Source: a virus. From it: DNA of 35,475 nucleotides. The stretch spans positions 1 to 35,475 of the IMG/VR virus record IMGVR_UViG_3300013115_000515; one strand, written 5' to 3'. Made by a program: the position numbers and the translations under genes. Of the stretch, positions 20,560 through 27,372 are shown piece after piece. The number at the start of each line of letters is the position of its first letter. Position 1 is the first letter of the stretch. Below the pieces are notes generated by a model. It was not told the origin of the DNA. It saw nothing but the letters and a program-made list of their open reading frames with translations, and searched no databases.

Positions 20560-21867
20560 ATGAGCATCAAGAATTTGACGCTGAAGGAAGCGCGCGAAAA
20601 GCTCGGCGCAAAGCAGGACGAGCTGGGCAAGATCTTCGAAGAGGCGAAGAGCGACGAGGGCTACGACTTCCGCAAGGTGAAATGCCTGGGTGAAGGCCTG
20701 GACTCGATCGGCGTCGCCGAAAAGGTCAAGGCCCTCAACAGCGAGGCCGACGAGCTGGCCGAACATGCGGAGACGCTCGAAGCTGCCGAATACGCGGCCA
20801 AGGGCTACAACCAGCGCGAGAAGGGCATGCGGCGCTTCCCACTGCCGGGCAGCGGTGACGATCGCGGCGGTTATCAGCCGATTAAGTCGCTCGGCGAGAC
20901 GGTCGCCGGGGAGAAGTCGTTCAAGGACTGGGCCGAGAAGGGCGCCGGCGGCGGCATTTCCTTCAGCTATGACGAAATGTGGCCGAGCGACATGCTCGCC
21001 AAGGGCGCCCAGTTCGACACGCTCGGCAGCAAGGCACTGATGAGCCGCACCGCCGGCTACGCGCCGGAGAGCATCCGGCAGCCCGGTTTCGTCGAAGCGG
21101 CCACCCGGCCGATTCAGATGCTCGACATCATTCCGATGTTCCGCACGGGGCAGGCGGCGATCAAGTACATGGAGGAAACCACCCGCGCCCATGCGGCTGC
21201 GGCCAGGGCGGAAGGTGCTGCCTTCGCCGAAAGCGAGTTCGCCTTCACCGAGAAGAGCACGCCGGTCGAGAAGATTACCGACAGCGTGCCCGTCACGGAC
21301 GAGCAGCTCGAGGACGTGCCGATGATGGAGGGCTACATCGATAGCCGTCTCACCTTCGGCCTGCGCCAGAAGCTCGATAGTCAGAGCCTGATCGGCGACG
21401 GCCTGGCTCCGAACCTGCGGGGCCTGAAGAACGTCGCGGGTATCCAGACCCAACTGAAGGGCGCCGATCCGACAATGGACGCCTTCTTCAAGTCCATGAC
21501 GAAGATCCGGCTCGTCGGCCGTGCGATCCCGACCCACCACATCATGCACCCGCTCGACTGGCAGGATATCCGTCTCACACGAACCGCGGACGGGATCTAT
21601 ATCTTCGGCAGCCCGACCGAAGCCGGGCCGGAGCGTCTGTGGGGTCTCCCTGTGGTGCAACAGGATGCCGATGCTCAGGGTGCGGGCTACACCGGATCGT
21701 TCCAGCCCCAGTGGGTCAGCCTGTTCGAAAAGAAGGGCGTCGACATCCAGATCGGCTTCGTCGGCACCCAGTTCGCCGAAGGCAAGCGCACCGTTCGGGG
21801 TGATACCCGTTTCGCGCTGGCATGGTTCCGGCCGGCCGCCTTCTGCGAGGTCAATCTGCTCGGCTGA
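20560..21867 (+). CDS. Major capsid protein, HK97 fold
   Basis: A 435-residue protein. Residues about 1-100 are a charged helical region (LKEAREKLGAKQDELGKIFE) that acts as the built-in scaffold (delta domain) in this family and is normally removed by the prohead protease. The body (about 115-435) carries family features such as ESIRQPGFVEAATRPIQMLDI near the N-arm, YMEETTRAHAAAARAEG, DEQLEDVPMMEGYIDSRL and the C-terminal RFALAWFRPAAFCEV. It is the first gene after late promoter 2 and is followed by two hairpins, which suits a strongly expressed structural gene. Confidence 0.93.
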   Translation: MSIKNLTLKEAREKLGAKQDELGKIFEEAKSDEGYDFRKVKCLGEGLDSIGVAEKVKALNSEADELAEHAETLEAAEYAAKGYNQREKGMRRFPLPGSGDDRGGYQPIKSLGETVAGEKSFKDWAEKGAGGGISFSYDEMWPSDMLAKGAQFDTLGSKALMSRTAGYAPESIRQPGFVEAATRPIQMLDIIPMFRTGQAAIKYMEETTRAHAAAARAEGAAFAESEFAFTEKSTPVEKITDSVPVTDEQLEDVPMMEGYIDSRLTFGLRQKLDSQSLIGDGLAPNLRGLKNVAGIQTQLKGADPTMDAFFKSMTKIRLVGRAIPTHHIMHPLDWQDIRLTRTADGIYIFGSPTEAGPERLWGLPVVQQDADAQGAGYTGSFQPQWVSLFEKKGVDIQIGFVGTQFAEGKRTVRGDTRFALAWFRPAAFCEVNLLG

Positions 21868-21873
21868 TCTCCG

Positions 21874-21901
21874 CCGGGGCCGGCGTGATCGTCGGCCCCG
21901 G
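21874..21901 (+). terminator. Hairpin 1 after the capsid gene
   Basis: CCGGGGCCG (21874-21882) pairs perfectly with CGGCCCCGG (21893-21901) around a 10-base loop, starting 7 bases after the capsid stop. There is no T-run. Together with the second hairpin it probably lowers read-through or protects the capsid message's 3' end. Confidence 0.5.
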
Positions 21902-21909
21902 TTCCTCCG

Positions 21910-21937
21910 AAAGGCGCGGCCTGCGCGCCGCGCCTTT
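21910..21937 (+). terminator. Hairpin 2 after the capsid gene
   Basis: AAAGGCGCGGC (21910-21920) pairs perfectly with GCCGCGCCTTT (21927-21937) around the loop CTGCGC. The 3' arm ends in three T's and is followed by CCGACG, so termination would be partial at most. The next gene's AGGAGAG ribosome-binding site begins about 10 bases later. Confidence 0.5.
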
Positions 21938-21960
21938 CCGACGAGCCAGGAGAGCAGACG

Positions 21961-22224
21961 ATGGGAACGATTTCCGGATTTTCGAAAGCGGTCGGCTGCG
22001 CGCTGATCCCCGGCGGGGCGATCGGCGAGCACACAGTGCCCGGCAGCCTGGCCGATGGCGACACGCTGCTGTCGGTCGAGCACATCACCGATGCCGAGCC
22101 GCCCACCCGCGTCGATCGTACCGACGAATTCGCGATCGTGGCCGGCAAGGCGAACACGATCGAGAACACGACCACGGACACGACGGGCGGCTACCTGCAC
22201 GTCCTGTGGGCGAAGGCGCAGTAA
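21961..22224 (+). CDS. Small probable virion protein after capsid gene
   Basis: An 87-residue protein with a clear AGGAGAG ribosome-binding site. It is rich in Thr, Asp and Gly, with no Cys-rich, coiled-coil or membrane feature besides one Cys; beta structure is likely (DTLLSVEHITDAEPPT, then EFAIVAGKANTIE). In many phages a small beta-rich decoration or head-stabilising protein is encoded directly next to the capsid gene. That is a positional inference; I do not recognise the family. Confidence 0.65.
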   Translation: MGTISGFSKAVGCALIPGGAIGEHTVPGSLADGDTLLSVEHITDAEPPTRVDRTDEFAIVAGKANTIENTTTDTTGGYLHVLWAKAQ

Positions 22225-22239
22225 CCGAGGAGACGAACG

Positions 22240-22725
22240 ATGAAGTGCACCCAGAGGCTCTATCTGACGGCCGACCGGAAGCGGGTCGTGCCGCAGGGCC
22301 ATAAGGCTGCTGCAACGCTTTACGCATCGCCTGGCGACGAAATTCCGAACAGCGCGGCCGAGATGTTCGGCCTGGTCGACGGCGCACTGCCCGAGAAGAA
22401 GGGCGGCAAGGGCAAGCCCGCGCCGGCGAACAAGGAAAAGCAGGCCGGATCGGACAAGCAGAAGGATGCCGGCGGCGACAAGGGCGACGGTGGGAAGCCG
22501 GCCGCTCCGGCCAAAGTATCGCTTACCGATGTCGCAGGCATTGGCGCGGCCACCGCGAAAACCCTGACAGCGGTCGGGATCGATACCGTCGAGAAGCTGG
22601 CCGCTCTCGACCCCGCAGCGCCGCCCGAGGTCACCGGCCTGTCGCCGGCGTTCTCTTGGTCGGCGGTGGTCGAAGCCGCCAAGGCGCGGGTGCCCGAAGC
22701 CGCAGCTGAAGCGCAGGCGAGCTAA
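22240..22725 (+). CDS. Helix-hairpin-helix protein in the head module
   Basis: A 161-residue protein with a GAGGAGA ribosome-binding site. The first 50 residues form a small folded part (LYLTADRKRVVPQGHKAAAT), residues about 50-90 are a Lys/Gly/Pro/Ala-rich disordered linker, and residues about 93-125 contain a helix-hairpin-helix (LTDVAGIGAATAKTLTAVGI), a fold that binds DNA backbone without sequence preference. It may be a virion protein that contacts packaged DNA near the head-tail connector, which is inference from position and motif. Confidence 0.7.
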   Translation: MKCTQRLYLTADRKRVVPQGHKAAATLYASPGDEIPNSAAEMFGLVDGALPEKKGGKGKPAPANKEKQAGSDKQKDAGGDKGDGGKPAAPAKVSLTDVAGIGAATAKTLTAVGIDTVEKLAALDPAAPPEVTGLSPAFSWSAVVEAAKARVPEAAAEAQAS

Positions 22726-22726
22726 G

Positions 22727-23293
22727 ATGCCGCTGCTCGACCGGATCAAGGAACGCACCGGTACGGATCTATCCGATGCTGAGCTGCAGGCGATGATCGA
22801 CGCGATCGCCGCCGAGCTCGACGCGCGCCTTGGTCCGGCCGGGCCGCTTACGGTCGAGCTCGGCGACCCGACCGATCCGCATTCGCGGAACCGGCGGACG
22901 CTGCGGCTCGATCGCCCGGCCGACACGGCCCAGGCGATCGACATCGTCGAGCTCGATCCAGCCAACGTCGGCGATCCGGCGAGCGAGGTCCAGCTCGCCG
23001 CCGGCGACTATCGCGTGCTGCATGGCGGGCGGACGCTGCAGCGGATGCTGGGCGGGCCGAACGGGCGGACGTTCTGGGCGCCGCTCGTGCGCGTCACCTA
23101 CTCGCCGATCGTCAACCAGGCGGCGCGGGACGAAGCGACGATCAAGCTGATCCAGCTCGATCTCTCCTATCGCGGCGGGCTGAAGAGCGAGCGTGCCGGC
23201 GATTACCAGTTCACGCTCTCGGGCGATCCCCAGGTCGACCGCGAGAACATCATCGCAAGCATCGAGCCGAGCGGCGGGATGGTGATGGCATGA
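22727..23293 (+). CDS. Head-tail connector (adaptor) protein
   Basis: A 188-residue protein starting 2 bases after the previous stop. The opening helices RIKERTGTDLSDAELQAMID, then AIAAELDARLG, have the pattern of gp6/gp15-type head-tail adaptors that form a ring under the portal. The remainder is beta-rich and longer than usual. Assignment rests on the N-terminal pattern and on its place between capsid and tail-completion genes. Confidence 0.6.
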   Translation: MPLLDRIKERTGTDLSDAELQAMIDAIAAELDARLGPAGPLTVELGDPTDPHSRNRRTLRLDRPADTAQAIDIVELDPANVGDPASEVQLAAGDYRVLHGGRTLQRMLGGPNGRTFWAPLVRVTYSPIVNQAARDEATIKLIQLDLSYRGGLKSERAGDYQFTLSGDPQVDRENIIASIEPSGGMVMA

Positions 23294-23514
23294 GGGGGTA
23301 TTTGCATGCCGTGGCCTCGTTGGCAGCCGTATCTTTCGGTGCCGGCTTTGACGATCGCGTGGTTTCGCGTCCGGTCGCGCGCCGGCGCGGACCGAACTCG
23401 GCGATGTTCGACATCTGCAGCGGCACCACGAAGCTGTTGCCCGTGCCGTCAAAGGCGCTGTCTAAGCGCCGCCGGCGCCGGCTGCGCGGCAAGGCGAAGG
23501 GAGCTCGTCGATGA
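23290..23514 (+). CDS. Small very basic protein of unknown function
   Basis: A 74-residue protein whose ATG overlaps the previous stop. The C-terminal 20 residues are highly basic (SKRRRRRLRGKAKGARR), and the N-terminus is mildly hydrophobic (LHAVASLAAVSFGAG). It could bind nucleic acid or phosphate. The gene overlaps the next by 4 bases. No family is recognised, and the composition also leaves room for it being a weakly conserved filler gene. Confidence 0.5.
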   Translation: MRGYLHAVASLAAVSFGAGFDDRVVSRPVARRRGPNSAMFDICSGTTKLLPVPSKALSKRRRRRLRGKAKGARR

Positions 23515-24179
23515 TCGACAAGTCTCTCCTCGCCAAGATCCGCAAGTGCTTCGCCCTGGCGAGCAGCTCTAACGAGCACGAAGCCGCGAACGCGCTGGCT
23601 AAAGCGCGCGCGCTAATGGACAGGCACGGCCTCGACGAGGCGCAGCTCGCCATGGCGGAAATTGCCGAGGCGACCGCGCGCGCCTCGCGGACGATCAAGC
23701 CGCCCAAGTGGGAGAACTTCCTGTGCTTCGCGGTGCGCCGCGCTCTGGGCGTCACGGCGTTCATCGATGCTGGCGGTGATCGTACCTATGTCGGGCGCGG
23801 GCCTGCGCCCGAGATCGCCGCCTATGCCTTCGCGGTCCTATTCCGCCGGCTGAAGGCCGCGCGGAAGGAATACATCACCAGCCACCTTCGTCGCTGCCGA
23901 CCCGGCCGCAAGCGCCAGCGCGCCGACATTTTCTGCGAGGCATGGTCCATGGCGGTCTTCTCGAAGATCGCTGCGCTGATGCCGGAGCAGGAAGAGGATG
24001 AACTGGTCGGCCGCTATCTCGCGGAGCATTATCCGGGGCTCGTCGAAGTCAATGCACGATCGGCGGCGATGAAGGGGCGCGGGGTTTGGGACGACTGGTC
24101 CCGTGGTCACCGCGCCGGCAGGGATGTCGATCTGCATTCCGGGGTAGGCGGCGCGCAAGCTCCGCTGGCGATCGCATGA
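23511..24179 (+). CDS. DUF2786-domain protein
   Basis: A 222-residue protein. Residues 6-45 (LLAKIRKCFALASSSNEHEA, then ANALAKARALMDRHGLD) match DUF2786, a short helical domain often found at the N-terminus of phage and bacterial proteins. The middle part (residues about 70-170) is helical and basic, with FEAWSMAVFSKIAALMP-like segments typical of the region that follows DUF2786. No catalytic motif is visible. It is unusual inside a head-tail module and is discussed as an insertion. Function unknown. Confidence 0.75.
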   Translation: MIDKSLLAKIRKCFALASSSNEHEAANALAKARALMDRHGLDEAQLAMAEIAEATARASRTIKPPKWENFLCFAVRRALGVTAFIDAGGDRTYVGRGPAPEIAAYAFAVLFRRLKAARKEYITSHLRRCRPGRKRQRADIFCEAWSMAVFSKIAALMPEQEEDELVGRYLAEHYPGLVEVNARSAAMKGRGVWDDWSRGHRAGRDVDLHSGVGGAQAPLAIA

Positions 24180-24394
24180 GCTGGGTTGCTCCCATCGTCT
24201 GGCTCGTCGTTGCCGCGCTGGTCTTCCTGCTCACGCGGGAGATGATGAATGTCGGGGCGCGATATCGCACGCCGGCGGCGATCGTGGCCGGCGCGCTATG
24301 GCCGCTGTGGACGGTCATGTTCGCCGCATTCCTGCTGGCGGATCTGATCGAATGGATCGTGCGCTCGATCGTGCGGCGCCTGGAGCGGCTATGA
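24176..24394 (+). CDS. Small two-helix membrane protein
   Basis: A 72-residue protein; ATG 24176 overlaps the DUF2786 gene stop. Hydrophobic segments at about residues 4-20 (VAPIVWLVVAALVFLL) and 38-58 (AAIVAGALWPLWTVMFAAFLL) suggest two membrane helices; the C-terminus is basic (RSIVRRLERL). Membrane proteins are not expected among connector genes, so it is likely an accessory gene. It could affect the host envelope late in infection. Confidence 0.65.
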   Translation: MSWVAPIVWLVVAALVFLLTREMMNVGARYRTPAAIVAGALWPLWTVMFAAFLLADLIEWIVRSIVRRLERL

Positions 24395-24738
24395 TCGCGG
24401 GGCGTCTCACGATGCGCGCGCAGATCGAGCGCAACCAGGTGGCGGGGACCGACAGTTGGGGCAACCCGCTGCCGGCCGAGTTCGTGGCGGTCGGCGAACC
24501 GTTGCCGTGCTTCGTGTGGTCCAACAGCTCTCGTGAAGTCGTCGACGGATCGAAGACGGCGATGATCGAGGACATGCGCGCAATGTTCGCGCTGGGCGCC
24601 GACGTGCGCGAGGCCGACGAAATCCCTCAGGTGACCGATCGCCAGGGCAACGTGCTCGTCCCCGGCCGGCTGAAGGTCGAAGGCCCGGTGCAGCGCAAGC
24701 ACACGCACCTCGAAGCTGCATTGCAGAGGATCGGGTGA
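24391..24738 (+). CDS. Head closure / head-tail joining protein
   Basis: A 115-residue protein from ATG 24391. The beginning LTMRAQIERNQVAGTDSWGN and the later PCFVWSNSSREVVDG and DRQGNVLVPGRLKVEG segments form the beta-barrel pattern of SPP1 gp16/HK97 gp9-type stoppers, in which a pattern of the type "r.qi......D.wGn" is common. It would seal the head and provide the tail docking surface. Both ends overlap the neighbouring genes. Confidence 0.65.
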   Translation: MIAGRLTMRAQIERNQVAGTDSWGNPLPAEFVAVGEPLPCFVWSNSSREVVDGSKTAMIEDMRAMFALGADVREADEIPQVTDRQGNVLVPGRLKVEGPVQRKHTHLEAALQRIG

Positions 24739-24974
24739 TGAGCCATCCCTGCCGCGTCCCCGATTGCCCTCGGCCTGCCAAGGACGGCCAGCTCATGTGC
24801 TGGCCCCATTGGCGACGAGTACCGCGCGCGCTCAATCGAGCGATCTTCGACACATTCCGCCACGGACCTCGGTCGGCGTATCTCGACAACGTGAGCGAGG
24901 CGGTGCGTGTGATCCAGGAGAAGGAGGCGGCCGAGCGCGAGCACAGGGACACGGCCTCGGAGGAGCACCGCTGA
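24738..24974 (+). CDS. Small zinc-binding protein between connector genes
   Basis: A 78-residue protein from ATG 24738 (shares a base with the previous stop). HPCRVPDCPRPAKDGQLMC (residues about 3-21) and the following WPHW supply Cys and His in zinc-finger spacing. The second half is a charged helix (EAVRVIQEKEAAEREHRDT). It is reminiscent of short phage proteins that bind zinc and DNA, but no family can be named. It separates two conserved connector genes and may be accessory. Confidence 0.6.
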   Translation: MSHPCRVPDCPRPAKDGQLMCWPHWRRVPRALNRAIFDTFRHGPRSAYLDNVSEAVRVIQEKEAAEREHRDTASEEHR

Positions 24975-25414
24975 TGTCTTCCGCTTCGCTCGTCTGGAAG
25001 GGAAAGGCTCTCACCGATCGCATGCGCCGGGCTCAGAAACTCGGCATCAATGCGACGATGTCGCAGTGCGTGAAGCACGCGAAGGCCAACCACGACTGGA
25101 AGAACCGCACCGGCGTGCTCGAGGGATCGCTGGGGATCGCAGAGTATGCCCGCGAGGACGCGGATGGCGTGGTCGGTCACTGGGGATCGCAGGACGTGAA
25201 GTACGCGCTGATCCACGAGCTCGGCGGGACGATCCAGGCGGTCAACGCCAAAGCGCTCGCCATCCCGATGCCGGACGGCGAGATGGCCTTCGTCAAGTCC
25301 GTGACGATTCCGGCGAGGCCTTACCTGCGGCCGGCGGCCGACGCGCAGTATCCGTCGCTCGTCGACAACATCCGCGCAGCGTTCATGAGGGACACCGGAG
25401 GCACCCGTGCCTGA
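24974..25414 (+). CDS. Tail completion protein, HK97 gp10-like
   Basis: A 146-residue protein from ATG 24974. KNRTGVLEGSLGI (residues about 42-54), then YALIHELGGTIQA and IPARPYLRPAAD, are the three typical blocks of the HK97 gp10 family, which acts at the head-tail interface. The sequence matches this pattern in order and spacing. Its end overlaps the next gene by 8 bases. Confidence 0.85.
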   Translation: MSSASLVWKGKALTDRMRRAQKLGINATMSQCVKHAKANHDWKNRTGVLEGSLGIAEYAREDADGVVGHWGSQDVKYALIHELGGTIQAVNAKALAIPMPDGEMAFVKSVTIPARPYLRPAADAQYPSLVDNIRAAFMRDTGGTRA

Positions 25415-25841
25415 GACGGTGGCCGACCCGATCGGCGCGGTGGTCGCGATGCTCAGCGCGCATGCGCCGCTCGCCTTTGCTCTTGGTGGGCGAGTGTTCG
25501 GCGGCGAGCTGCCGGCCACCGAAGCGGCGAGCATGCCGCGAAAGGCGCTCGTGGTTCGGCCGAGTGGCGGAGTTTCGTTGACCGGCAACACCTTTGCCGA
25601 GGTCGATACTCAAAGGATCGACCTATTCGCGTATGGCGAGACGCCGCGCGAAGCCGACTGGGTGATGAAGGTCGCCGGTCTCCATCTCAGGCGCATGCGG
25701 CCGGGCGTGTGGGCCGGCACCATGCTCCATTCCTGCAACAGCGCCAGCGGCGCCAGCTCCGGCCGGGAGCCCGGCACCGAATGGCCGCGCGAATTCCGTT
25801 CGTTCCAGCTCCTCCACGGACTGGCGGCGATCGGTGAGTGA
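25407..25841 (+). CDS. Tail terminator protein
   Basis: A 144-residue protein from GTG 25407. Order (after gp10-like, before the tail tube), size and the sequence pattern (DPIGAVVAMLSAHAPLAFAL at the start, then ALVVRPSGGVSL and QRIDLFAYGETPREADWVM) fit the gpU/DUF3168 type of protein that ends tail-tube growth and attaches it to the head. The family match is by pattern only. Confidence 0.7.
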   Translation: MPETVADPIGAVVAMLSAHAPLAFALGGRVFGGELPATEAASMPRKALVVRPSGGVSLTGNTFAEVDTQRIDLFAYGETPREADWVMKVAGLHLRRMRPGVWAGTMLHSCNSASGASSGREPGTEWPREFRSFQLLHGLAAIGE

Positions 25842-25868
25842 AGCAAACGATCAGAGGAGATCGCAATC

Positions 25869-26465
25869 ATGAAGCCTTATGAGATCATCGGCACGCCGCT
25901 CGTGCTTTACCTGGCGCCCGAGGGGACAGCCTTTCCCGCGCTGGGCGAGGAACCGGCAGAGCCCTGGGTAAAAGTCGGGACCAATGGTGCGGCCAACTAC
26001 GACGACACCGGCGTCACGGTCGAGCACGGCGAGACGATCGAGGTCGCGCGTCCCGCCGGCACGACGGGCGCGGTGAAGGCGTGGCGCACCGAGGAGAACC
26101 TGACGATCGGCGTAACGCTGTGGGACCTGACGCTGGAGCAGTATGCCAAGGCGCTCAACGATGCGACGGTGAACACGACCGCGGCCGCCGCCGGCACGCC
26201 GGGCACCAAGGCGATCGGCCTTTCGCAGGGTCTCGAAGTGCGTACTCATGCGCTGCTGGCACGCGGCGTTTCGCCCTATGGCCCGCAGTGGCAGGCGCAG
26301 TATGAGGTGCCGCGCTGCTATCAATCGGGCAATCCCAACCCCGCTTATCGCAAGGGCAATCCGGCCGGTCTGGCACTGCAGTTCGCCGCGCTCGAGGATC
26401 TCGAAGCGGCAAGCGAAGCAGAACGCTTCGGGCGCCTGATCGCGCAGCATCAGGCGGCGATCTGA
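25869..26465 (+). CDS. Major tail (tube) protein
   Basis: A 198-residue protein with a GAGGAG ribosome-binding site. It follows the terminator gene and precedes the assembly chaperone, the fixed place of the tube gene. Blocks such as EIIGTPLVLYLAPEGTAFP, DTGVTVEHGETIEV and a helical middle (EQYAKALNDATV) fit tube proteins of long non-contractile tails. A strong terminator follows it, which sets off the tube from the next transcription unit. Confidence 0.85.
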   Translation: MKPYEIIGTPLVLYLAPEGTAFPALGEEPAEPWVKVGTNGAANYDDTGVTVEHGETIEVARPAGTTGAVKAWRTEENLTIGVTLWDLTLEQYAKALNDATVNTTAAAAGTPGTKAIGLSQGLEVRTHALLARGVSPYGPQWQAQYEVPRCYQSGNPNPAYRKGNPAGLALQFAALEDLEAASEAERFGRLIAQHQAAI

Positions 26466-26491
26466 TTGCGGTCTGAGCCGTGATTGCTTAG

Positions 26492-26529
26492 GAAGGGCCG
26501 GCAGCGCGATCGCTCGCTGCCGGCCCTTC
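26492..26529 (+). terminator. Strong terminator after the tail tube gene
   Basis: A perfect 15-bp stem: the 5' arm at 26492-26506 (starts GAAGGGCC) pairs with the 3' arm at 26515-26529, with loop CGATCGCT, followed by TTCTATTC. This is the most convincing intrinsic terminator in the window and separates the capsid/tube transcript from the tail-assembly transcript starting at late promoter 3. Confidence 0.8.
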
Positions 26530-26549
26530 TTCTATTCAGCCCGCCCTTT

Positions 26550-26599
26550 GCCCCGGAACGCGTTCCGGGGCGAGCGGAGGCGCGAGCGACGGGCATAGC
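26550..26599 (+). promoter_or_regulatory. Late promoter candidate 3 (tail assembly operon)
   Basis: A 22-bp perfect palindrome (26550-26571, core CCCCGGAACGCGTTCCGGGG) lies just downstream of the terminator. A -10-like CATAGC starts at 26594, 33.5 bases after the palindrome centre. Transcription would start near 26606, followed by the AGGAG ribosome-binding site at about 26616 and the GTG start at 26627. It matches the sites before the endolysin and capsid genes. Confidence 0.68.
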
Positions 26600-26626
26600 G
26601 GCAGTCTATTCAGACAGGAGCCGCTC

Positions 26627-27112
26627 GTGGGCAAAGCCACAACTTCAGACGAACCGCTGCTCGACCTCGATACGCTGATCAAGCGTCCGACGATCCTGAT
26701 CGACCGCAAAAGGTACGACATTCTCTCACCGGAGGAGCTGTCGATCGAGGACAGCCATCGCTTCATGGTGTGGGGCAAGAGGATCGAGAAGCTCGACAGT
26801 CCGGATGCCGGCGAAGAGGCGGGGGCCGAGCTCGACCGTATTTTCGCCGAAGTGGCGACCAAGGTCATGATCGGCGTCCCCGACGACGTCCAGGCGAAGC
26901 TGACCGGCGCACACAAGCGGCAGGTGGCCGAGGTTTTTACCGGGCTGCTGCTGGGCCACAAGGCGGGCGCAGTAGCAGCGATAGCGAGCGCGATCGGCGC
27001 GCCGATGGGGTTCAAGCCGAACCTGTCGATTGGGGGGAGCTCATTCCCGAGCTCCAGCGCTTCTACGGAGGACAACCAGGCTGGTGGCTCCGAGAAGCCC
27101 CAGTCGCGTTAG
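26627..27112 (+). CDS. Tail assembly chaperone, short form (G-like)
   Basis: A 161-residue protein from GTG 26627, in the place between tail tube and tape measure genes where lambda has gpG. Such chaperones bind the tape measure protein during tail assembly and are absent from the virion. Residues 9-115 are helical and acidic (DLDTLIKRPTILIDRKRY, EELSIEDSHRFMVWGKRIEK). The short tail after about residue 137 (SSFPSSSASTEDNQAGG) is Ser/Gly-rich and looks like the out-of-frame end of the 0-frame. A longer form is probably made by frameshifting into the overlapping frame. Confidence 0.8.
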   Translation: MGKATTSDEPLLDLDTLIKRPTILIDRKRYDILSPEELSIEDSHRFMVWGKRIEKLDSPDAGEEAGAELDRIFAEVATKVMIGVPDDVQAKLTGAHKRQVAEVFTGLLLGHKAGAVAAIASAIGAPMGFKPNLSIGGSSFPSSSASTEDNQAGGSEKPQSR

Positions 27113-27372
27113 TCCGCGCTTATGTCGCCATGCTCCCTCGCCTCAGGGCCCAGGAGCGCCTCGACCGGATCGATGACGGCGCGCTTGCGTCTGGGTTCGT
27201 CAAGCAGGTCGACCGGCAGCGCGCGCTCGCAGCGCTCGAATGTGCGGCCAGAGGCGATGAACCCGAACCGCCCGCGAAGCCCAGCCCGGCCGAGCTTTCG
27301 GGCATGGGGATCGGCTTTGTCGTCGCCAACGATGTCTCACCGGTCGGTGAAGAGGGCATGAGCAATGGCTGA
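26627..27372 (+). CDS. Tail assembly chaperone, frameshifted long form (GT-like)
   Basis: The frame that follows the short form in the -1 direction is open past the short form's stop to 27372 and encodes protein-like sequence: VDWGELIPELQRFYGGQP, then LVRAYVAMLPRLRAQERLD and a C-terminal helical part. It has no start of its own in a credible position. A -1 slip at TGGGGGG (27031-27037) would join 137 residues of the short form to about 111 residues of this frame, giving about 248 residues. The same arrangement is conserved between G and GT in lambda-like tails. The long form should recruit the tail tube to the tape measure. Confidence 0.75.
27031..27037 (+). promoter_or_regulatory. Candidate -1 frameshift site, TGGGGGG
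   Basis: In the short-form frame the codons read ATT GGG GGG AGC. The run of six G allows both tRNAs to slip one base back, after which reading continues as GGG GAG CTC. The next bases hold an inverted GAGCTC pair (GAGCTCATTCCCGAGCTC, 27037-27054) which could form a small stem. The position is where the overlapping frame begins to look like protein. Confidence 0.6.

Noticed and set aside
20536-22965. 809-codon minus-strand open frame opposite capsid genes
   Set aside because: Opposite the certain HK97 capsid gene; composition is that of a shadow frame and there is no fitting start signal.
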